5,265 bases of DNA, taken from an uncultured Collinsella sp. (GTDB lineage: Bacteria; Actinomycetota; Coriobacteriia; Coriobacteriales; Coriobacteriaceae). A model generated the notes under the pieces. The model saw only the letters and a list, made by a program, of their open reading frames with translations, was not told the DNA's origin and did no database searches. The stretch lies in the NCBI GenBank assembly GCA_900553165.1, contig USCN01000109.1:1-5265 (forward strand). Reading direction: 5' to 3'. Of the stretch, positions 1 to 5,265 are shown piece by piece. How positions within the stretch are numbered: the stretch's first letter is position 1; each line of letters opens with the position of its first letter. The position numbers and the translations under genes were made by a program.

Positions 1-90
1 GTCAATGCCGCCTTGTTTCAAGGCACCTTGCTCGCTCTGGCGGGCTTTCGCTGTCGTTGCCAAAACATCGGCGTTGCCTTGGCCGTCAAT
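1..90. other. Unassigned edge fragment, possible partial coding sequence
   Basis: No gene can be named here. Several frames are open. On the + strand one frame runs from the edge to a TAA at 109-111, inside the repeat that follows, and another stops at a TAG at 90-92, exactly where the repeat begins. On the - strand an ATG at 96-94 opens a frame that runs off the edge and reads as a hydrophilic peptide beginning MTIDGQGNADVLATT, but it has no visible ribosome binding site. The hexamer GTCAAT occurs at 1-6 and again at 85-90, so the fragment might be one unit of an 84-nt repeat cut by the window edge. That is only a hint. The sequence to the left is needed to choose between these readings. Confidence 0.2.
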
Positions 91-175
91 AGTCATTGGG
101 GACGTTCTTAAACGGCTAGTCATTGGGGACGTTCTTGTTTGGCTAGTCGTTTAAGAACGTCCCCAATGACTAGCC
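91..175. repeat. REP-like palindromic repeat cluster (two direct copies, one inverted)
   Basis: The 19-nt unit AGTCATTGGGGACGTTCTT appears at 91-109 and 118-136, and its reverse complement at 153-171. The inverted copy pairs with the second direct copy over 23 perfect base pairs (114-136 with 153-175, 16-nt loop), or with the first over 24 perfect base pairs (91-114 with 148-171, 33-nt loop). The two hairpins exclude each other. No T-run follows, so neither is a standard intrinsic terminator. Palindromes with a GGGGAC core are known as REP-type elements mobilised by Y1 tyrosine transposases (RAYT, IS200/IS605-like). Assigning this cluster to that class is inference, because no transposase is present in the window. 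Confidence 0.7.
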
Positions 176-262
176 AACGGCTATTGCGCGCATGGCTCGC
201 ATGACAGTCGTCTCTTTTATGTTTCCTTTAGCTGTCGCTGCCTAGGATGGGGGTTAGTCGAT

Positions 263-272
263 AGGAAGGGAG
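263..272 (+). promoter_or_regulatory. Ribosome binding site of the thrE-like gene
   Basis: The purine-rich stretch AGGAAGGGAG ends 7 nt before the ATG at 280, a good Shine-Dalgarno match and spacing. It decides the start of the exporter. Between the repeat cluster and this site (176-262) no convincing promoter is seen. TAGGAT at 243-248 is a possible -10 box but lacks a matching -35. Confidence 0.75.
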
Positions 273-279
273 CACCGGG

Positions 280-1848
280 ATGGACGATGCGAGCGAGCGC
301 GCAATCGAAGAGGACATGCTCGATCAGTTCAATTACTTTGATGATGAGGACGAGGAGCTGATCGACCGTCGCGAGCCAGCGCCGCTTGATTCCTTTGATC
401 TGGTCGATGAAGAGGCTGACGAGATTGAGGGCGAATCAGCGGAGCCTCCACAGCCTTCGCGCCTTGACTCGCTGCTTTCGAGAGCCCCCATGCACCACGG
501 TGTCCGTGCCGGCGCGCTCCATATGAAAACTGACTGGCGCCAGATTGTGACCGCGGGCGATGAGCTTGCCGTCGATGCGCCACTTACCGACAAATCATCC
601 ATCATCTGCCGCACCGGTATGCTTATGCTCGCGAGCGGAACGGGTGCCTGGCGTGTACGCGATACCATGAATCGCGTCGCCGCCGTACTCGGTGTCACCG
701 TCCACGTTGACTTAAGTCTCCTGTCGTTTGAGTGCACCTGCATCGAAGGCGGCCACTGCTTTAACGAGGTCGTCAGCCTGCCAACAACGGGCGTCAACAC
801 TCATCGCATTTGGATGATGGAGAGCTTCCTAAAGGAAATCGAGACTTATGGGCGCCGGTTTACCGTGCATGAGTATCACGAGATGCTCAAGACCGTTGAG
901 AGTTCAAAACCTGATTACGCGCCTTGGCAACAGGGCCTTGCGGCGGCCTGCGCCTGTGGCGCCTTTGTCTTTTTACTTGGTGGCGGTCCCATTGAGATGG
1001 CATGTGCGTTCGTGGGCGCGGGCGTCGGCAACTTTGCCCGTTCTCATATCCTCAAGCAGGGCCTCGGCCAGTTTAGCGCGTTGACGATTGGCGTCGCGCT
1101 GGCCTGTATCTCGTATTTACTGGCGTTGCTCGGCCTTGGCCAGGTCATTCCGGGGGCAATGTCGCACCAAGAAGGCTATATCGGCGCCATGCTCTTTGTC
1201 ATCCCCGGCTTTCCCCTCATTACGGCAGGCCTCGACATCGCAAAGCTCGATATGCGAAGCGGCATCGAGCGTCTTTCGTATGCTGTGTCAATTATTGTGA
1301 TGGCGACCCTCGTAGGCTGGATGGTTGCCGAGTGTGTGGGACTGGCGCCGGATGACTTCGCCCCGCTCGGCCTCTCACCGTTGGCTCTTACGCTCTTGCG
1401 CATACTGATGAGCTTTATCGGTGTATTTGGCTTCTCGGTTATGTTCAACAGTCCGATAAAGATGGCCGCGGCGGCTGGGCTCATCGGTGCCGTGTCTAAT
1501 ACCTTGCGCCTTACGCTCGTCGATGCGCCGACGCTGTTTCCCTTTCTGGGCCTGAGTGCAGGCATGCCTCCCGAGGCGGCGGCGTTTATCGGCGCGCTGG
1601 TGTCGGGACTGCTTGCGAGCCTGGCCGAAATCAAGCTCACGTACCCGCGCATCGCCCTCACGGTGCCATCGATTGTCATCATGGTGCCGGGACTGTATCT
1701 GTATCGCTCGATGTACTACATGTGCACGTTTGACACGGTTAATATGCTTGGCTGGTTTGTGCGTGCGGTGCTCATCGTGGCGTTCCTTCCCGTCGGCCTG
1801 AGCGTAGCGAGAACTCTCACCGATCCCCGCTGGCGCCACACCAGCTAA
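280..1848 (+). CDS. Threonine/serine exporter family protein (ThrE-like, fused YjjP-YjjB type)
   Basis: This 522-aa inner-membrane protein belongs to the ThrE family, whose founding member exports L-threonine and L-serine by proton-driven transport in Corynebacterium glutamicum. Residues 1-60 are a strongly acidic, probably disordered tail (runs such as DDEDEE). Residues about 105-210 form the soluble ThrE/YjjP-type domain, with the GAWRVRDTMNRVAAVLG segment (122-138) typical of it. From about 215 to 510 there are roughly ten hydrophobic segments. The first group carries PGFPLITAGLD (309-319); the second, YjjB-like group carries VPSIVIMVPGLYLYR (462-476). Both halves in one chain and the length fit ThrE, which is about 490 aa in Corynebacterium; the acidic tail explains the excess. 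The ATG is fixed by a strong upstream ribosome binding site. The gene seems monocistronic. The family is clear, but the exported substrate is inferred and could be another small amino acid or a dipeptide. Confidence 0.9.
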   Translation: MDDASERAIEEDMLDQFNYFDDEDEELIDRREPAPLDSFDLVDEEADEIEGESAEPPQPSRLDSLLSRAPMHHGVRAGALHMKTDWRQIVTAGDELAVDAPLTDKSSIICRTGMLMLASGTGAWRVRDTMNRVAAVLGVTVHVDLSLLSFECTCIEGGHCFNEVVSLPTTGVNTHRIWMMESFLKEIETYGRRFTVHEYHEMLKTVESSKPDYAPWQQGLAAACACGAFVFLLGGGPIEMACAFVGAGVGNFARSHILKQGLGQFSALTIGVALACISYLLALLGLGQVIPGAMSHQEGYIGAMLFVIPGFPLITAGLDIAKLDMRSGIERLSYAVSIIVMATLVGWMVAECVGLAPDDFAPLGLSPLALTLLRILMSFIGVFGFSVMFNSPIKMAAAAGLIGAVSNTLRLTLVDAPTLFPFLGLSAGMPPEAAAFIGALVSGLLASLAEIKLTYPRIALTVPSIVIMVPGLYLYRSMYYMCTFDTVNMLGWFVRAVLIVAFLPVGLSVARTLTDPRWRHTS

Positions 1849-1882
1849 TTGGTGCAAGGGGGACAGGTTACTTTGCACCAAT
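1848..1882. repeat. Short palindromic element overlapping the thrE-like stop codon
   Basis: The arms ATTGGTGCAA (1848-1857) and TTGCACCAAT (1873-1882) are perfect inverted repeats around a 15-nt loop containing GGGGGACAGG. The first base of the left arm is the last base of the TAA stop. No T-run follows, so this is not a standard terminator. The GGGGAC core is shared with the upstream repeat cluster, which suggests a second REP-like family inserted just after the gene. Function as an mRNA 3'-end stabiliser is possible but not shown. Confidence 0.6.
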
Positions 1883-1977
1883 ACGCCGAGCATCTCCACA
1901 AACTCAACGCTTACGAAGCGCGTGTTGTTCGTGTTAGGGTAGTTCCACCACATAAGTAGTCGCAGACGCACGTACCG

Positions 1978-2029
1978 CGGGCGGGCGAGATGAAGTCCCA
2001 GTAACTCCATCTCGCCTGCCCGTTTTTTT
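1978..2029 (+). terminator. Strong intrinsic terminator between the thrE-like and DUF2798 genes
   Basis: The arms 1978-1992 and 2008-2022 pair over 15 base pairs, all Watson-Crick except one G-U (1983 with 2017), around a 15-nt loop. Seven T residues follow directly (2023-2029), and the orientation is +. It lies 130 nt beyond the exporter stop but only 40 nt before the next start codon. It could therefore end the exporter transcript, end a short transcript beginning near 1955, or act as an attenuator in the leader of the DUF2798 gene. The sequence alone does not separate these. A perfect 10-nt palindrome, CGCCGCGGCG (2035-2044), sits just downstream. Confidence 0.8.
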
Positions 2030-2052
2030 GCACGCGCCGCGGCGTAACACAG

Positions 2053-2058
2053 AAAGGA
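2053..2058 (+). promoter_or_regulatory. Ribosome binding site of the DUF2798 gene
   Basis: AAAGGA lies 11 nt before the ATG at 2070, a slightly long but workable spacing. It supports 2070 as the start over an in-frame TTG at 2028, which falls in the terminator T-run, has no Shine-Dalgarno sequence of its own and would add a poorly conserved-looking leader. Confidence 0.6.
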
Positions 2059-2069
2059 TTTCGCCCTTT

Positions 2070-2663
2070 ATGCCTATCAACAAACGAGAGAGCCTGCTGT
2101 TCACCTTTATCATGTGTTTTTGTATGGTGCTCTGGATGAGCATCTACAACGTTGCCCTGCAGCATGGGGCCATCAACGGCGAGGTTGTTGCCGCTGCATG
2201 GCTTGGCTTCCCCGTTGCCTACGTCTTTGCCATGTGCTGCGACTGGTTTATCGCCAGCCCGCCAGCCAAAGGCTTCGCCTTCAAGTTCCTGGTTACTCCG
2301 GGCAAGAGCTCGCCGCTCGCTATGACGCTCGCCGTCAGCTCCTGCATGGTCGTCCCCATGGTCATCATCATGTCGCTCTACGGCGCCTGCGAGGGCCTGT
2401 TCCATATGCCCGGCGGCCCGCTTGCCAATTTGCAGGCGCTGCCGATGATGTGGCTCGTCAACATTCCGCGCAACTTTATCATGGCCCTGCCCTGGAACCT
2501 GCTGGTGGCCGGTCCGGTTGCCCGGTTTGTCTTCCGTCGCGCCTTCCCCATGGGCACGGTCTTTGCCGAGCCGCACATGGAGCTCGTGCACATGCCGGGT
2601 GCTCCCGCTGCCGAGGAGGTTGCCAACATTTCCGAGGGCATGGACGTCGAGCCTGCCTGCTAG
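2070..2663 (+). CDS. DUF2798 domain-containing membrane protein (two tandem repeats)
   Basis: This 197-aa integral membrane protein has four predicted membrane segments (about residues 8-30, 40-60, 82-105 and 125-150). It begins MPINKRESLLFTFIMCFCMV, the usual opening of DUF2798 proteins, in which two helices are followed by a DWFIxxPxAK-type motif (here DWFIASPPAKGFAFKFL, 58-74). The second half repeats the plan: LAMTLAVSSCMVVPMVIIMS matches the first helix, and NLLVAGPVARFVFRRAF (143-159) matches the motif. The protein is therefore two DUF2798 units in tandem. The tail (about 160-197) is soluble, acidic and ends in Cys. The biochemical function of the family is unknown and none is assigned here. 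A strong terminator ends 40 nt upstream, so the gene probably has its own promoter or is attenuated. No clear promoter was found in the leader. Confidence 0.82.
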   Translation: MPINKRESLLFTFIMCFCMVLWMSIYNVALQHGAINGEVVAAAWLGFPVAYVFAMCCDWFIASPPAKGFAFKFLVTPGKSSPLAMTLAVSSCMVVPMVIIMSLYGACEGLFHMPGGPLANLQALPMMWLVNIPRNFIMALPWNLLVAGPVARFVFRRAFPMGTVFAEPHMELVHMPGAPAAEEVANISEGMDVEPAC

Positions 2664-2695
2664 GCAACGCTCAGAACCAGACCCCCAAACAGACC

Positions 2696-2712
2696 GGAGC
2701 GATTCCTTTTTT
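2696..2712 (+). terminator. Weak possible terminator after the DUF2798 gene
   Basis: A small stem (GGAG with TTCC, about four pairs including one G-U, 3-nt loop) is followed by six T residues at 2707-2712. It lies 33 nt after the DUF2798 stop codon, where a terminator would be expected. The stem is short, so the call is tentative. Confidence 0.25.
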
Positions 2713-2761
2713 GTAGACGTTGTCGTATGGCTCCGTGCGGAAAAGGTCCCAACGGTTAACA

Positions 2762-2767
2762 TATACT
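2762..2767 (+). promoter_or_regulatory. Possible -10 box of the clpC promoter
   Basis: TATACT matches five of six bases of the TATAAT consensus and lies 82 nt before the clpC start. Seventeen bases upstream is GGAAAA (2739-2744), not a sigma-70 -35 box, so a promoter here would need an activator or another sigma factor. No CIRCE inverted repeat, HAIR-type repeat or convincing CtsR repeat was found between 2664 and 2849. Confidence 0.3.
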
Positions 2768-2786
2768 CCATATGGGTAAAGAGACC

Positions 2787-2812
2787 AAAGCGCTGCCGCG
2801 GGGCGGCGCTTT
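2787..2812 (+). other. GC-rich hairpin in the clpC leader
   Basis: AAAGCGC (2787-2793) pairs with GCGCTTT (2806-2812); alternatively AAAGC and GCCGC pair with GCGGC and GCTTT, leaving a 3-nt bulge and a GGG loop. The following sequence (GCGTTTGAAAAAAC) has no long T-run, so termination would be weak. The hairpin lies after the possible -10 box and 37 nt before the clpC ATG, so it would be in the 5' untranslated mRNA, where it could affect stability or partial termination. Confidence 0.4.
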
Positions 2813-2836
2813 GCGTTTGAAAAAACTAGCTCGTCT

Positions 2837-2843
2837 AAGAGGA
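2837..2843 (+). promoter_or_regulatory. Ribosome binding site of clpC
   Basis: AAGAGGA lies 6 nt before the ATG at 2850. It fixes the start, and the protein then begins directly with the Clp N-terminal repeat, as expected for ClpC. Confidence 0.75.
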
Positions 2844-2849
2844 ACTAGC

Positions 2850-5265
2850 ATGTTAGACCGTTTTACCGATCGCGCGCGCAAGGTCATGTCCATGGCCAAG
2901 CAAGAGGCGCTCGATCTACACTCAAATAAAGTGGGTACCGAGCATCTGCTGCTCGCGCTCGCTAAGGAGGACGAGGGCATTGCCGCCGAGGCACTGCGCT
3001 CGCTCGATATCTCCTACGACGACATCATGGACACCCTCAAGGAGGTCCAGACCACCGTTCCCGAGCCCAGCGAGGAGACCGAGGCCGCCAAGCTCGCCTT
3101 TACGCCGCTCGTCATTAGCGTGATGGAGCGTTCCTTCCGTGTGGCGCGCGAGAACAACCAGACCTATGTGTCGACCGAGCACCTGCTCATCGGTATCGTC
3201 GAAGAGGGCAACGGAATGGCCATGGACATCCTCATGCGCCTGGGTGTTTCGTCCGCTTCTATCAAAAAGGCCATCGAAAAGCTCACCGCCAAGGACCAGG
3301 ACAAGAAGCGTCCGCTCGCCGGAGCTGGCGCCGGCCGCCCCGGTGCGGGCCTGCCGTTCTTTAGCGGCTCGGACGCCTCACAGCAAAAGGGGGACGGCAC
3401 CGACACGCTCAAGCAGTTCGCCACCAACCTCACACAGAAGGCGCGCGACGGCAAGCTCGATCCCGTGATCGGTCGCGAAAAGGAAGTCCAGCGCATGATG
3501 GAGATCCTTTCGCGCCGCACCAAGAACAACCCGCTTATCTTGGGTGATCCCGGCGTGGGCAAGACAGCCATCGTCGAGGGCCTGGCTCAGCAGATTGCCG
3601 CCGGCAACGTGCCCGAGAACCTCATGAACCAGAATATCTGGACACTCGACCTGCCGGGTCTTGTTGCGGGCGCCAAGTATCGCGGCGAGTTCGAGGAGCG
3701 TCTCAAGAACGTGATCCAGGAGGCGACCGAAGCCGACGACGTTATCTTGTTTATCGACGAGATGCACACCATCATCGGTGCCGGCTCTGCTGAGGGTTCT
3801 ATCGATGCGAGCTCCATGCTCAAGCCCGTTCTCGCACGCGGTGCCTTCCAGATCATCGGCGCCACCACGGCCGAGGAGTTCCGCAAGTACCTCACCAAGG
3901 ATCCGGCCTTTGAGCGTCGCTTCCAGACAATCGATGTCGAGGAGCCGAGCGTCGAGGACACGGTCAAGATCCTGACCGCGCTCAAGCCGCGCTACGAGGA
4001 GCACCACCATGTGCAGGTGGATGCCGATGTGCTGAGCGCCATCGTCACCCTCAGTGAGCGGTATATCACGGACCGCTACCTGCCCGATAAGGCCATCGAC
4101 CTGCTGGACGAAGCCTGCGCCTGCTGCAATCTGGCCCACCCGGTCATCTCCGAGTACCTGACCATGCAGAAGGAACTGGAGGCCCTCAAGCAGGAAGAGG
4201 CCGACATGGAAAACGCCGATGTGAACGAGCCCATCGATTACGAGCGTGTGGCAGAGCGCAAGACCCGGATGGCACAGCTGGAGCGGGAATTGCCCGCCAA
4301 GCAGGCCGCAGCCGGGGAGATCCAGGTGACCATGGACGATGTGGCCAAGGTCATCGAGCTGTGGACTGGCATTCCGGCGGTCAAAATTCGGGAGACCGAG
4401 TTCGCAAAGCTGGCAAACCTTGAGGGCGAGCTGAAAAAGAAGATCATCGGGCAGGACGAGGCCGTGCATCTGGTGGCGCAGGCCATCAAGCGCAGCCGCG
4501 CTGACCTTTCCGGCCGCCGCCGTCCCGCAAGCTTCATCTTTGTGGGCCCCACCGGCGTGGGCAAGACCGAGCTGGTCAAGCAGCTGGCAAACCAGCTGTT
4601 CGACGGCCCGGATCCGCTGATCCGTCTGGACATGAGCGAGTATATGGAAAAATACGCGGTGTCCCGCATGATCGGTTCGCCTCCGGGCTATGTGGGCTAC
4701 GAGGAGGCCGGTCAGCTCACCGAGAAGGTGCGCCGCCGCCCCTACAGCGTGGTGCTGTTCGATGAGATCGAAAAGGCGCACCCGGACGTGATGAACATTC
4801 TGCTGCAGATTCTGGACGAGGGCAAGATCAACGATGCGCAGGGCCGCACGGTGGACTTTTCCAACACGGTCATCTGCATGACCTCCAACGCGGGCTCCAC
4901 CGACCAGAGCGGCGCGACGGGCTTCGGCAAAAAGGCCGAGGTCGCCAGCGCGGACCGCAGTATGAAGGCGCTGCAGGAGTTCCTGCGCCCCGAGTTCATC
5001 GGCCGTGTGGACGAGATCATTACGTTCAAGCCGCTGAGCGAGGAAGACCTTGAGAAGATCGCCGCGCTCATGCTCGACGAGTACAAGCCCGGCCTGGCCG
5101 CGCACGGCATCACGCTGCACTACACGCAGCCCGCGCTGGCGGACATCGTAGCCGAAAGCTCCACCAAATACGGTGCGCGTGAGCTGCTCCGCACGATCCG
5201 CAAGACCATTGAGGATCCCGTCTCCGATGCGCTCGTCGATGGCCGCCTGGATGGCCGCGAGGTCA
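2850..5265 (+). CDS. clpC: ATP-dependent Clp protease ATP-binding subunit ClpC (3' end cut by window)
   Basis: This AAA+ unfoldase (Hsp100) unfolds cytosolic proteins and normally threads them into ClpP. The 805 visible codons are open to the window edge; ClpC proteins are about 810-860 aa, so only a short tail is missing. Two Clp N repeats lie at about 4-65 and 82-145, followed by a Gly/Ala/Pro linker (157-172). The first AAA+ domain has Walker A GDPGVGKT (232-239), pore loop KYRGE (276-280), Walker B with DE at 303-304 and arginine fingers in FERRF (354-358). A short middle region lies at about 430-490. The second AAA+ domain has Walker A GPTGVGKT (566-573), pore loop GYVG (613-616), Walker B VVLFDE (634-639) and sensor-2 GAR (775-777). 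All ATPase motifs are intact. The likely ClpP-docking tripeptide reads TGF (690-692), where LGF, IGF or VGF is usual. From about codon 393, codon use and protein character change, suggesting a mosaic gene. A ClpE/ClpB-like relative is less likely given the N repeats and short middle domain. Confidence 0.92.
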   Translation, partial: MLDRFTDRARKVMSMAKQEALDLHSNKVGTEHLLLALAKEDEGIAAEALRSLDISYDDIMDTLKEVQTTVPEPSEETEAAKLAFTPLVISVMERSFRVARENNQTYVSTEHLLIGIVEEGNGMAMDILMRLGVSSASIKKAIEKLTAKDQDKKRPLAGAGAGRPGAGLPFFSGSDASQQKGDGTDTLKQFATNLTQKARDGKLDPVIGREKEVQRMMEILSRRTKNNPLILGDPGVGKTAIVEGLAQQIAAGNVPENLMNQNIWTLDLPGLVAGAKYRGEFEERLKNVIQEATEADDVILFIDEMHTIIGAGSAEGSIDASSMLKPVLARGAFQIIGATTAEEFRKYLTKDPAFERRFQTIDVEEPSVEDTVKILTALKPRYEEHHHVQVDADVLSAIVTLSERYITDRYLPDKAIDLLDEACACCNLAHPVISEYLTMQKELEALKQEEADMENADVNEPIDYERVAERKTRMAQLERELPAKQAAAGEIQVTMDDVAKVIELWTGIPAVKIRETEFAKLANLEGELKKKIIGQDEAVHLVAQAIKRSRADLSGRRRPASFIFVGPTGVGKTELVKQLANQLFDGPDPLIRLDMSEYMEKYAVSRMIGSPPGYVGYEEAGQLTEKVRRRPYSVVLFDEIEKAHPDVMNILLQILDEGKINDAQGRTVDFSNTVICMTSNAGSTDQSGATGFGKKAEVASADRSMKALQEFLRPEFIGRVDEIITFKPLSEEDLEKIAALMLDEYKPGLAAHGITLHYTQPALADIVAESSTKYGARELLRTIRKTIEDPVSDALVDGRLDGREV

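Noticed and set aside
91..175. Reading the repeat cluster as a CRISPR array or an intrinsic terminator
   Set aside because: There are only three copies, one of them inverted, with no regular spacers, and no T-run follows either hairpin.
1375..2010. A 211-codon open frame on the - strand over the end of the exporter gene
   Set aside because: It is a shadow of the exporter and crosses the palindrome at 1848-1882. The composition is Arg/His/Gln-rich and no family is recognised.
2028..2069. Upstream TTG start for the DUF2798 gene
   Set aside because: The TTG lies in the T-run of the terminator and has no ribosome binding site, and the family normally begins with M-P-[IL]-N-K as at 2070.
1911..2771. 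A 286-codon open frame on the - strand across the DUF2798 gene and its flanks
   Set aside because: It runs through a strong terminator and two intergenic regions, has His/Gly-rich low-information composition, and lies opposite a gene with a recognisable family and ribosome binding site.
2774..2790. Possible CtsR heptad repeat (GGTAAAGAGACCAAAG) upstream of clpC
   Set aside because: Only part of each half-site matches the (A/G)GTCAAA repeat; the invariant TC is missing in the first half and shifted in the second.
2790..2800. Possible ClgR-type CGC...GCG site upstream of clpC
   Set aside because: The spacing is 4 nt rather than the expected 5, and the sequence is part of a GC-rich hairpin where such triplets arise by chance.
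3378..5120. A 580-codon open frame on the - strand opposite clpC
   Set aside because: It is exactly antisense to a conserved AAA+ gene with all motifs intact. The frame stays open because of the G/C-ending codons of clpC, and the peptide is rich in Leu, His, Gly and Val with no recognisable domain.

Overview
By eye the window is GC-rich, and three genes lie on the + strand: a ThrE-family threonine/serine exporter, a small DUF2798 membrane protein, and the start and most of clpC. The actinobacterial-style gene set, G/C-ending codons, REP-like 'GGGGAC' palindromes and the start of the ClpC protein suggest a gut Coriobacteriia genome, most likely Collinsella or a relative. This assignment comes from family recognition alone; no search was run.

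Layout. Positions 1-90 hold an unassigned edge fragment. Positions 91-175 carry three copies of a 19-nt motif, two direct and one inverted, able to form either of two long perfect hairpins. The thrE-like gene (280-1848) follows with a good ribosome binding site, and a short palindrome overlaps the last base of its stop codon. Positions 1849-2069 hold that palindrome, about 90 nt with no clear feature, and a strong intrinsic terminator ending only about 40 nt before the DUF2798 gene (2070-2663). Positions 2664-2849 hold a weak possible terminator, a possible -10 box and a GC-rich hairpin ahead of clpC. clpC (2850 onward) is open to the window edge and covers 805 codons, probably all but the last few dozen residues.

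How the genes relate. The three genes point the same way but are separated by about 190-220 nt with hairpins between them, so they look like three transcription units rather than one operon. ClpC is an AAA+ unfoldase that normally feeds ClpP; the other two are inner-membrane proteins with no evident link to it. No new multi-gene system is visible. The most interesting signal is inside clpC: from about position 4020, leucine codon choice flips from CTC to CTG, and the protein takes on a Clostridia-like character. This suggests a mosaic gene made by recombination, or a chimeric assembly.
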